Shown here one piece after another: positions 57,681 through 64,000 of a stretch of DNA of 64,000 bases; position 1 is the first letter of the stretch; each line of letters begins with the position of its first letter. Position numbers and translations under genes: made by a program. Under the pieces are notes generated by a model, which worked only from the letters and a program-made list of their open reading frames with translations, did not search any database and was not told the DNA's origin. The stretch is from Actinoplanes palleronii (GTDB taxonomy: Bacteria; Actinomycetota; Actinomycetes; Mycobacteriales; Micromonosporaceae): positions 1 to 64,000 of the forward strand of contig NZ_BOMS01000046.1 in the NCBI RefSeq assembly GCF_016862315.1. Direction: 5' to 3'.

Positions 57681-58352
57681 TTACTTGGCCGCGAGGACGT
57701 CCACGATGAAGCGCAGCGTGCCGCCGACGCCGTTGCTCGGGTTGTCGCCGTAGGCCAGGTCGGCCGGGATGTCGAGCTGGACCCGGCTGCCCACCGTCAC
57801 GCCGACCAGACCCTGGTCCCAGCCCTTGATGACCTGGCCGCCGCCGACCGCGAAGTCGAAGGTCTGCGAACGCTTCCAGGACGAGTCGAACTCCTTGCCG
57901 TCGGCGTACTTGACGCCCACGTAGTTCACCGTGGCGGTCTGGCCGGCCTGCACGGCCGCGCCCTTGCCCATGATCAGCGGGGTGACCACGAGCTTGGTGA
58001 CGGTGCCCTTGCCGGCCGTGGCGACCGGCTTCTTCGACAGCGCCGGGTCGGCGCCCGCCGGGACCGGCGGGAAGGCGGCCGCGGGCGCCTCGGTGGTGGC
58101 CTCCGCCGCGGCGGACGCCGAGGTCCCGCCGGCCGCGGTCGGGGTCGACGCCTCGTCGTCGCCGCCGCGGACCGCGAGCACCACCACGATCGCGAGCACG
58201 GCGATCACGGCGGCGGCCGCACCCGCGACGGTCAGGGTCTGCCGGCGTTTGGCCGCGGCGGCGGCCCGCCGCTTCGCGGCCTTGGCGGCGGCACGTTTCT
58301 CGGCTTTGGACGAAAGGGCCGGGCGTTGCCGGGCCGTCACGCGATCAGTCAC
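57681..58352 (-). CDS. Membrane-anchored FKBP-type peptidyl-prolyl isomerase
   Basis: 223 residues from GTG 58352. The N-terminus is a Lys/Ala/Arg-rich cytoplasmic segment, followed by one membrane span (AAAAVIAVLAIVVVLAV), a Ser/Thr/Ala linker and the FKBP domain (residues about 110-223: ATVNYVGVKYADGKEFDSSW, GGGQVIKGWDQGLVGVTVG, LDIPADLAYGDNPSNGVGG, LRFIVDVLAAK). It speeds proline isomerisation in exported proteins. Confidence 0.93.
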   Translation of the reverse strand: MTDRVTARQRPALSSKAEKRAAAKAAKRRAAAAAKRRQTLTVAGAAAAVIAVLAIVVVLAVRGGDDEASTPTAAGGTSASAAAEATTEAPAAAFPPVPAGADPALSKKPVATAGKGTVTKLVVTPLIMGKGAAVQAGQTATVNYVGVKYADGKEFDSSWKRSQTFDFAVGGGQVIKGWDQGLVGVTVGSRVQLDIPADLAYGDNPSNGVGGTLRFIVDVLAAK

Positions 58353-58677
58353 CGGGCCACCGTACGGCAACCGTCTGTGCCGCGGCTGCCGGTCAGGTCC
58401 CGGTTCCCTCCCGCTCCACGCCGGCCCTCTCCCGGCCTACGCCGGCTCCCTTCCGGTCCACGGCGGACCAGTGAGCCGCTCTCCATCGCGACCCACACCC
58501 GGGTGGCGGTGACCGCGAGGCCGTGCGGGTGGCGTCCCACCATCCGCGCGACCGGTGTGGTGATATCGCCAGTGGACTGTTTGTGCAGGTCACTGGCGAT
58601 AGCAACGTTGGCGCAACGCGGTCGGGCACCTATCGTGAGCACGACCGCACGGCGCGAAGGGCGACGGGGGAAACACG
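58353..58677. other. Gene-free stretch with a coding remnant and an 11-bp inverted repeat
   Basis: On the minus strand 58466-58576 reads STGDITTPVARMVGRHP and then HGLAVTATRVWVAMESGSL, which looks like part of a beta-propeller-type gene without start or end. TATCGCCAGTG (58564-58574) and its complement (58591-58601) form an inverted repeat, 76 bp before the CDF gene; it could be a metal-regulator operator. Confidence 0.4.
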
Positions 58678-59685
58678 ATGGGTACGCAGCATCACCACCA
58701 CACCCGCTGGGAGCAGCTCAAGCACCGGCTCACCCCGCACTCGCACGACGCCGCCGACAAGATCGACCCCGCGCTCGAGTCGTCCCGGGCCGGGATGCGC
58801 ACGCTGTGGATCTCGCTGGTCGTGCTCGGCGCGACCGCCCTGCTGCAGGCGGTCATCGTGTCGTGGTCCGGCTCGGCGGCGCTGCTCGGCGACACGCTGC
58901 ACAACGTCGCAGACGCGCTCACCGCCGTACCCCTGGGCATCGCGTTCTGGTTCGGGCGGCGGGCCGCGACCCGGGCGTACACCTATGGTTTCGGCCGGGC
59001 CGAGGACCTGGCCGGCGTCGTGATCGTCCTGGTGATCGCGGCCTCGGCGGCGGCGTCGGCGTTCGTCGCCGTGCGGCGCCTGGTCGAGCCGCAGGCGATG
59101 ACCCATCTGCCGTGGGTCCTGGCCGCCGGGGCGGTCGGTTTCGCCGGCAACGAGCTGGTGGCCCGCTACCGGATGGCGGTCGGCCGCCGGATCGGCTCGG
59201 CCGCGCTGATCGCCGACGGGCTGCACGCGCGCACCGACGGGTTCGCGTCCCTGGCCGTGGTGTTCGCCGCGGCCGGGGCGGCGCTCGGCTGGCGCTGGGC
59301 CGACCCGGTGGTCGGCCTGATCATCACGGTGGCGATCCTGGTCGTGCTCAAGGACGCGGCGCGCGAAGTGTACCGGCGGCTGATGGACCGGGTCGACCCG
59401 GAGCTGGTCGACCGGGCCGAGCGGGAGCTGCGGCTGATCCCCGGCGTGCGCGACGTGTCCGGGCTGCGGATGCGCTGGGTCGGGCACCGGCTGCGCGCCG
59501 AGGCGTCCGTGGTGGTCGACGCGCACCTGAGCCTGCTGGCCGCGCACGAGATCGCCGCCGACGCCGAGCACCAGCTCACCCACGCCGTGCCGCGGCTGAC
59601 CGAGGCGACCGTGCACGTCGACCCGGACACCCATCCGGGCGCCGGGCACCACCTGCGGATCAGTCACGCCCGGGCGACCGTCTAG
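58678..59685 (+). CDS. Cation diffusion facilitator (CDF) family transporter
   Basis: 335 residues from ATG 58678 with GGGGGAAAC upstream. The N-terminus is His-rich (QHHHHTRW). Six membrane spans carry the metal sites: ALLGDTLHNVADALTAVP (span 2) and ADGLHARTDGFASLAVV (span 5). The C-terminal cytoplasmic domain has the CDF alpha-beta fold (DRVDPELVDRAERELRLI, EASVVVDAHLSLLAAHEIA). It exports a divalent metal, probably zinc or cobalt, in exchange for protons. The GNAT gene follows after 11 bp. Confidence 0.93.
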   Translation: MGTQHHHHTRWEQLKHRLTPHSHDAADKIDPALESSRAGMRTLWISLVVLGATALLQAVIVSWSGSAALLGDTLHNVADALTAVPLGIAFWFGRRAATRAYTYGFGRAEDLAGVVIVLVIAASAAASAFVAVRRLVEPQAMTHLPWVLAAGAVGFAGNELVARYRMAVGRRIGSAALIADGLHARTDGFASLAVVFAAAGAALGWRWADPVVGLIITVAILVVLKDAAREVYRRLMDRVDPELVDRAERELRLIPGVRDVSGLRMRWVGHRLRAEASVVVDAHLSLLAAHEIAADAEHQLTHAVPRLTEATVHVDPDTHPGAGHHLRISHARATV

Positions 59686-59696
59686 AGTCCGATCCC

Positions 59697-60248
59697 GTGA
59701 CCGAGATCGTTCTGGCCGGGCCGGCCGATCGTACGAATGCCCTCGCGACCCTGGTCCCGGCGTTCGTCGCCGACCCGGTGCTGCGCTGGTTGTTCCCCGC
59801 CGACGACACCTACCCGGAGCACGCCACGGCGTTCTTCGGACACCTCTTCGACGCGCGCGTCCGGCGGCACGCGGTGTGGCTGGCCGAGGGCGGCGCCGCG
59901 GTGGCGATGTGGGACCCGCCCGGCGCGGACCCCGACCCGCTCGAGCTGGAGCTGCCGGCCGAGGTCCGGGAGCGGGTCAGCACCTACGACCACGCGGTGC
60001 ACGGGATCATGCCGGCCGGGCCGCACTGGTATCTCGGCACTCTCGCCACCCACCCCGAGCGGACCGGCCGCCGGCTGGGGCACACCGTGATGGCCGCCGG
60101 CCTGCGCCGGGCCGCCGAGGACGGGTTGCCCGCGGTGCTGGAGACCTCGACCGAGGGCAACGTGCGGATGTACGAGCGGGCCGGCTGGAAGCTCATCGCC
60201 TCGATCACCGACCCGCTACCGGTCTGGGTGCTGGCTCACGGCTTGTAG
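59697..60248 (+). CDS. GNAT family N-acetyltransferase
   Basis: 183 residues from GTG 59697. Acetyl-CoA binding is seen in YLGTLATHPERTGRRLGHTV, then AAEDGLPAVLETSTEGNVRMY and ERAGWKLI. The N-terminal half (DPVLRWLFPADDTYPEHATAFF) matches acetyltransferases that modify small amines or antibiotics. It lies directly after the CDF gene and may share its transcript. It overlaps the convergent YiaA/B gene by 13 bp. Confidence 0.9.
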   Translation: MTEIVLAGPADRTNALATLVPAFVADPVLRWLFPADDTYPEHATAFFGHLFDARVRRHAVWLAEGGAAVAMWDPPGADPDPLELELPAEVRERVSTYDHAVHGIMPAGPHWYLGTLATHPERTGRRLGHTVMAAGLRRAAEDGLPAVLETSTEGNVRMYERAGWKLIASITDPLPVWVLAHGL

Positions 60249-60658
60249 AGCATGTCGCGCACGTTCTTCTGCACCGCGACCGCGGAGTAGAGGGTGAGCA
60301 CGAACGCCAGGCCGTAGAAGCCCTTCTCGTTCAGCTCCATGCCGCTGTTGAACAGGCCGACCACCAGCATCACGATCGAGATGCCGACCATCCCCCAGGA
60401 CAGGGCGAGGTACAGCGCCGAGACGGCCATCCCCTCGGCCTGGTCGCGGACCGACTTCTGCAGCGAGATCGCCCCGAACAGGCCGAGGAGCAGGACCGCG
60501 GCGTAGAAGCCCTTCTCGCTCTTGGTCATCTCGGCGTTGAACAGCCCGACGCCGAACGCGATCACCCCGACCGCCAGGGCCGCCCAGGACGCGCCGATGA
60601 AGGCGGGCGTGGGCCTGAGCGGCTGCGGCGGCGGCGAGGGCGGTGGCTGGTAGGTCAT
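60236..60658 (-). CDS. YiaA/YiaB family inner membrane protein
   Basis: 140 residues from ATG 60658. After a Pro-rich start come two copies of the YiaA/B unit: GVIAFGVGLFNAEMTKSEKG with FYAAVLLLGLFGAISLQKSV, and IVMLVVGLFNSGMELNEKG with FYGLAFVLTLYSAVAVQKNV. Four membrane spans in total. The function is unknown, possibly linked to stress. It is next to a CDF gene on the same strand. Confidence 0.9.
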   Translation of the reverse strand: MTYQPPPSPPPQPLRPTPAFIGASWAALAVGVIAFGVGLFNAEMTKSEKGFYAAVLLLGLFGAISLQKSVRDQAEGMAVSALYLALSWGMVGISIVMLVVGLFNSGMELNEKGFYGLAFVLTLYSAVAVQKNVRDMLYKP

Positions 60659-60674
60659 GATTTACCGCACATTA

Positions 60675-61589
60675 TCAGGACGGACGGTAAATGTCCGGCT
60701 CCAGGTAGATCACCTTGGCGGTCGGCACCGCGGCACGGACCCGGGCCTCGGCGTCGTCGATGGTCGCTGCGATGTCCCGGCCCTCGTCGTGTTCACCGAC
60801 CGCGATCTTCGCGGCCAGCAGCAGTTCCTCCGGGCCCAGGTGCATGGTGCGCAGGTGGATCACCCGCTGCACGCCGGGCGAGGCGAGCAGCGCCTTCTCG
60901 ATCGCGGTCAGCTGCTCGGGCACCGCCGACTCGCCGATGATCAGGCTCTTCGTCTCAATCGCCAGGATCACCGCGATGCTGACCAGCAGCAGGCCGATCA
61001 GCAGGGTGGCGATGCCGTCGTAGACGCCGTTGCCGGTGAGCACGCTCAGGCCGACGCCGAGCAGGGCGAACAGCAGGCCGATCAGGGCGCCGCTGTCCTC
61101 GAGCAGGATGACCGGCAGCTCCGGGTTGCGGGTCCGGATGATGAAGCGGAACCAGCTGCGCTTGCCGCGGACCCGGTTCGCCTCGCCGACCGCGGTCCGC
61201 AGGGCGTAGCCCTCCAGCACCGCGGCGATCAGCAGCACGGCGACCGCCACCAGCGGCGATTCCAGCTCGTGCGGGTCGATGACCTTGTGGTAGCCCTCGT
61301 AGACCGCGTACAGGCCACCCAGGCTGAACAGGACGATCGCCACGATGAACGCGTAGACGTAGCGTTCCCGGGCGTAGCCGAACGGGTGCAGCGCCGACGC
61401 CGGCCGCTTGGCCCGGCGCCCGCCGACCAGCAGCAGGACCTGATTGGTGGAGTCCGCCACCGAGTGCACACCCTCGGCGAGCATGGAGGCCGATCCGGTG
61501 ATGGCCGCGGCGACGAATTTCGAGACGCCGATCGCGAGGTTCGCGCTCAGCGCCGTCACCACGGCCTTGGTACTGCCTTCGGTTGCCAT
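60675..61589 (-). CDS. Cation diffusion facilitator (CDF) family transporter
   Basis: 304 residues from ATG 61589. Metal-site motifs: SMLAEGVHSVADSTNQVLL (span 2) and VILLEDSGALIGLLFALLG (span 5), and the loop HPFGYARERYVYAFIVAI. The C-terminal cytoplasmic domain ends VRAAVPTAKVIYLEPDIYRP. This is the branch with a Glu/Asp in span 5, different from the first CDF in this window. It exports divalent metals. The YiaA/B gene follows after 16 bp. Confidence 0.93.
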   Translation of the reverse strand: MATEGSTKAVVTALSANLAIGVSKFVAAAITGSASMLAEGVHSVADSTNQVLLLVGGRRAKRPASALHPFGYARERYVYAFIVAIVLFSLGGLYAVYEGYHKVIDPHELESPLVAVAVLLIAAVLEGYALRTAVGEANRVRGKRSWFRFIIRTRNPELPVILLEDSGALIGLLFALLGVGLSVLTGNGVYDGIATLLIGLLLVSIAVILAIETKSLIIGESAVPEQLTAIEKALLASPGVQRVIHLRTMHLGPEELLLAAKIAVGEHDEGRDIAATIDDAEARVRAAVPTAKVIYLEPDIYRPS

Positions 61590-61742
61590 TGTTTCCTTTC
61601 TAAAGATGAAGATCCATCATGCCAGCAAGATCAAATTACGCGTACGGCATGACCGGGCCCTTTACGGGACATCCCGGATGTGATCTTCCCTCGGATTTCG
61701 GCAGTATCGGCGGGAAGTCCGGTTCTACGGGAAGGCCCTGTG

Positions 61743-62894
61743 ATGCGAATCCTGCGCCCCGTCGCCACCTTGTCCACCGCGCTGCTGCTGCTGGCGGCGT
61801 GCGGCTCCAGCCCGAGCACCCCGGCCGCCGCGCCGGCCACCTCGAACCCGCACTCCGGTCATACCGCGACCTCGGCGCCACCCCCGACGCCACTGCGCAC
61901 CGGCGAGCGTTTCGTCGACCTCGCACTGCCGCAGGCGTACACCCCGCAGGCCCCGAACGGCGGCACCGACGACTACCGGTGTTTCCTGGTCGACCCGGAA
62001 CTGACCGAGGACGCCTACCTGACCGGCAGCCAGTTCCAGCCGCAGAACGCCGCGATCGTGCACCACGCGATCTTCTACCGGCTCGACCCGCAGCAGGCCA
62101 CCGAGGCCGCCGCGGTCGACGCGCAGACCCCCGGCGAGGGCTGGACCTGCTTCGGCGACGCCGGGGTCGAGGGCCAGACCGCCTGGGTGGCGCACTGGGC
62201 GCCGGGCGCCGGCGAGACCCTGATGCCGGCCGGTTCCGGCTTCACCATGCCGCCCGGCAGCAAACTGGTCATGCAGGTGCACTACAACCTGCTGGAGACC
62301 GGCGCGGCCGGGCAGACCGACCAGTCCGGCATCCAGCTGCGGGTCGCGGCCGGCAGCACCCCGCTCACCAAGCTGTCCACCGCGCTGTTCCCGGCCCCGA
62401 TCGAGCTGCCCTGCGCGGCCGGCGAGAGCGGTCCGCTCTGCGACCGGGACGCCGCGGTCGCCGACGTCGCCAAGCGCTTCGGCGAGGAGCAGGAGAAGCA
62501 CCTGATCGAGGGCTGCAGCGCCGGCAAGATCACCCCCGGGGACACCCAGCACTGCGACCAGCCGGTCGAGGGCGCCGCCACCATCTACATGGCGGCCGGC
62601 CACATGCACCTGCTGGGCCGCTCCATCAAGATCGAGCTGAACCCCGGCAGGCCCGGCGCGCAGACCATCCTGGACGTTCCGCAGTACAACTTCGACAACC
62701 AGGCGCTGGTCCCGCTGCCGAAGCCGATCCAGGTCAAGGCCGGCGACACCGTCCGGGTCACCTGCACGCACGACGCCAAGCTCCGCAAGATGCTGCCCCA
62801 GCTGCAGAAACTGCCTCCGCGCTACGTCGTCTGGGGCGAGGGCACCAGCGACGAGATGTGCCTCGGCATCCTGGTCACCGCCCGGCCCGCTTGA
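61743..62894 (+). CDS. Lipoprotein with copper type II, ascorbate-dependent monooxygenase-like domain
   Basis: 383 residues from ATG 61743. Signal peptide with lipobox LLLLAACGSS, so anchored on the outer face. A His/Ser/Pro linker follows (NPHSGHTATS). The two-copper monooxygenase core shows VHHAIFYRLD (HH pair), KLVMQVHYNLLETG, AAGHMHLLGRSIKI (H-x-H) and a late Met in SDEMCLGILVTARP. Relatives hydroxylate peptides or other substrates with copper and ascorbate, or only carry copper. The three cysteines of the middle part may form disulphides. Confidence 0.82.
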   Translation: MRILRPVATLSTALLLLAACGSSPSTPAAAPATSNPHSGHTATSAPPPTPLRTGERFVDLALPQAYTPQAPNGGTDDYRCFLVDPELTEDAYLTGSQFQPQNAAIVHHAIFYRLDPQQATEAAAVDAQTPGEGWTCFGDAGVEGQTAWVAHWAPGAGETLMPAGSGFTMPPGSKLVMQVHYNLLETGAAGQTDQSGIQLRVAAGSTPLTKLSTALFPAPIELPCAAGESGPLCDRDAAVADVAKRFGEEQEKHLIEGCSAGKITPGDTQHCDQPVEGAATIYMAAGHMHLLGRSIKIELNPGRPGAQTILDVPQYNFDNQALVPLPKPIQVKAGDTVRVTCTHDAKLRKMLPQLQKLPPRYVVWGEGTSDEMCLGILVTARPA

Positions 62895-62899
62895 CCCAC

Positions 62900-62944
62900 A
62901 ACCCCTTTCCGGTACGCCGGTGGCCGCGCCCCGCGACCACCGGC
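62900..62944 (+). terminator. 17-bp motif plus hairpin after the copper protein gene
   Basis: AACCCCTTTCCGGTACG (62900-62916) is one of the dispersed 17-bp motifs. It runs into a hairpin: GCCGGTGGCCGCG (62916-62928) pairs with CGCGACCACCGGC (62932-62944) with one mismatch. It starts 5 bp after the stop and is a likely terminator. Confidence 0.6.
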
Positions 62945-63018
62945 GTCCACCAAAGTTTCCGCAATATCTTGGCCCGCGGGGGTACTCAGCAAGTTGTCGA
63001 GTGCCTATAGTCAAGCGT

Positions 63019-63225
63019 ATGCCAACCAAACGCCTCACATTGATGGGCACCCATGAAATCAAGGTGCGCCTCGGCGGCGAGCTCAGTCGTCAGCGGGTGA
63101 ACCAGCTGACCGCCAAGGCGCACTTCCCCAAACCGATCGCCGAGCTGGTGCAGGGCCGGGTCTGGCTCGCCGAGGACATCGAGGACTGGATCAGCACGTA
63201 CCGCACCCGTCCCCGCGTTCCTTAG
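63019..63225 (+). CDS. Small helix-turn-helix protein (AlpA/excisionase-like)
   Basis: 68 residues from ATG 63019. The sequence LMGTHEIKVRLGGELSRQRV, then AHFPKPIAELVQGRVWLAED and IEDWISTYRTRP, is the MerR-like winged helix of AlpA/excisionase-type proteins. Such proteins regulate prophage or plasmid genes, or chromosomal ones. No integrase is nearby. The last base pairs overlap the end of the convergent GntR gene. Confidence 0.8.
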   Translation: MPTKRLTLMGTHEIKVRLGGELSRQRVNQLTAKAHFPKPIAELVQGRVWLAEDIEDWISTYRTRPRVP

Positions 63226-63869
63226 CCGAAGGCGGCCAGATGGCGGGATCGCGCGGCGGTCAGGTGCTCGCGCATCGCCGTTTCCGCGGTGTCCGGCTCG
63301 CCCGCGCTGATCGCCGCGGCGACCCGTTCGTGCTCGCGGTGGGTGGTGCCGACCTCCGCGTACGGGAAGTACAACCGGTGGATGTGCAGGTGAGCGTGCA
63401 GCCGGGTGATCGCGTCGCGGAGCAGCGGGTTCGCCGCGGTGACCGCGACCAGGTCGTGGAATCGGGCGTCGGCCGCGGTGAAGGCGGCGTGCGAGTGCGG
63501 GGCGCTCACCTCGTACGCAATGGTCGCCTCAGCCACCAGCGACGCCCGCGCCGCAGCGTCTCCCCGGCTCGCCGCCCACCGGGCGGCGGCCGGTTCCAGC
63601 ACCAGCCGCATGTCGAACATGTCGTGGAACTCGGCCCGGGTCAGCAGCGGGCTGACCGTGTAGCCGGCGAGAGGCCGCTTGCGCAGCAGCCCTTCAGCCT
63701 CGAGCCGGGCGAGAGCCTCCCGCACCGGCGTCGGCGAGACCTCCAGCTCCCGAGCCAGCGCGTCGATGTTGACCCGCGCCTCAGGAACCAGCCGATGCTC
63801 CAGGATGAGCGCCTTCAACGACTCATGAACATCATCACTGAGCACCGAACGCCGAATCGGCCCGGCCAT
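63222..63869 (-). CDS. GntR family regulator, FCD (FadR-like) type
   Basis: 215 residues from ATG 63869, preceded by GGGGAGGGG. The winged helix is LVPEARVNIDALARELEVSP with TPVREALARLEAEGLLRKRP; the FCD ligand domain has FDMRLVLEPAAARWAA, DARFHDLVAVTAANPLL and HREHERVAAAISAG with the metal-binding His and Asp residues. It controls use of a small organic acid or similar. A matching palindrome lies 39 bp upstream of the start. Confidence 0.92.
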   Translation of the reverse strand: MAGPIRRSVLSDDVHESLKALILEHRLVPEARVNIDALARELEVSPTPVREALARLEAEGLLRKRPLAGYTVSPLLTRAEFHDMFDMRLVLEPAAARWAASRGDAAARASLVAEATIAYEVSAPHSHAAFTAADARFHDLVAVTAANPLLRDAITRLHAHLHIHRLYFPYAEVGTTHREHERVAAAISAGEPDTAETAMREHLTAARSRHLAAFG

Positions 63870-63907
63870 CACCCCTCCCCTCCCGCACCGGTCGACAACA
63901 AGCCCGA

Positions 63908-63919
63908 ATCCTATAGGAT
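63908..63919. promoter_or_regulatory. GntR/FCD-type operator
   Basis: ATCCTATAGGAT is a perfect 12-bp palindrome of the form often bound by FCD-type GntR proteins. It lies upstream of the GntR gene and suggests self-regulation; a divergent target gene may start beyond the right edge. The 63920-64000 end of the window shows no clear gene. Confidence 0.65.
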
Positions 63920-64000
63920 CCGTCCACGGCGGTGCGGGCCACTCTCGGGGCATGGCCGCCTCGCGGAGCATCGCCGACATTCCGGCGTCATGCTCATGAG

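Noticed and set aside
57633..60248. An 871-codon open frame on the plus strand running antisense over FKBP and GNAT genes into the second GNAT gene
   Set aside because: Only the last 183 codons have protein character; the rest is Arg/Gly/Ala-rich antisense of well-supported genes, a usual effect of high GC.
1..64000. CRISPR arrays, rRNA and tRNA genes
   Set aside because: I found no regular repeat-spacer pattern, no rRNA core sequences and no cloverleaf that I could support. A tRNA search programme should confirm this.

Overview
The window looks like chromosomal DNA of a high-GC actinomycete. I infer a member of the Micromonosporaceae, Actinoplanes-like, from the GC bias of the codons, frequent GTG starts, ATGA/GTGA gene overlaps and the gene families present. 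I saw no rRNA, tRNA, CRISPR array, intact transposase or phage module. The DNA is a mosaic of short operons, many of them regulator plus target, separated by several families of short dispersed repeats.

Layout. 0-6.7 kb: a methyltransferase cut by the window edge, a DUF2332 protein, a secreted M1 metallopeptidase broken by a frameshift, a leucine-rich-repeat protein, and a thioesterase-thiolase pair divergent from a TetR regulator across a 53-bp double operator. 7-12.5 kb: a TerC membrane protein, a GAF/ATPase-STAS anti-sigma pair, an AraC regulator, an SDR enzyme and a dienelactone-hydrolase-like enzyme. 12.6-15.5 kb: a compact six-gene operon that reads as a type VII-secreted polymorphic toxin module (YbaB-like protein, WXG100 protein, membrane carrier, HNH nuclease toxin, two SUKH-type immunity proteins). 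15.6-21.6 kb: DUF808 membrane protein, S8 protease with an unknown partner, CutC, secreted lipase. 21.6-22.9 kb: a decayed zone with a NicO-like/LuxR chimera and a 421-bp MITE-like inverted-repeat element.

22.9-31.6 kb: divergent MarR-type regulators, an aldo/keto reductase-TetR pair, a histidine kinase (frameshifted) with a lone receiver and a hybrid kinase, then small hydrolase and P-loop genes. 31.6-37.9 kb: DUF1963, trpD with an attenuator whose leader peptide has tandem Trp codons, an amino-acid permease, a cobalamin riboswitch with cbtB-cbtA, and a MaoC-like protein. 38-49.3 kb: ECF42 sigma factor with its DGPF protein, ArsR-type regulator and MFS exporter, a MerR-BtrH-like operon, HIT and phosphotransferase genes, a DUF4037 protein, and a SigE-type ECF factor with its probable membrane partner. 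50.5-51.7 kb: one complete PIN toxin-antitoxin pair and two further antitoxin paralogues, one followed by an internally deleted toxin. 52.4-57.1 kb: a LacI regulator divergent from a 1177-residue secreted GH39-like glycosidase, with a promoter and two matching operator sites. 57-64 kb: FKBP, two GNAT proteins, two CDF metal transporters, YiaA/B, a copper monooxygenase-like lipoprotein, a small HTH protein and a GntR regulator with its own operator.

Repeat families. Family A is a 50-77 bp palindrome (five copies) whose arms differ between copies but stay self-complementary, usually lying just after a gene end. Family B (two full copies and one partial) carries GTGCGGCTTGCCGCAC and a CCTAGGA box. 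Family C (three copies and one partial) and a related 17-bp motif ending in GGTACG also sit near gene ends, sometimes supplying the stop codon. The strongest leads are the toxin operon, the toxin-deleted PIN array, the covarying palindromes and the MITE-like element.
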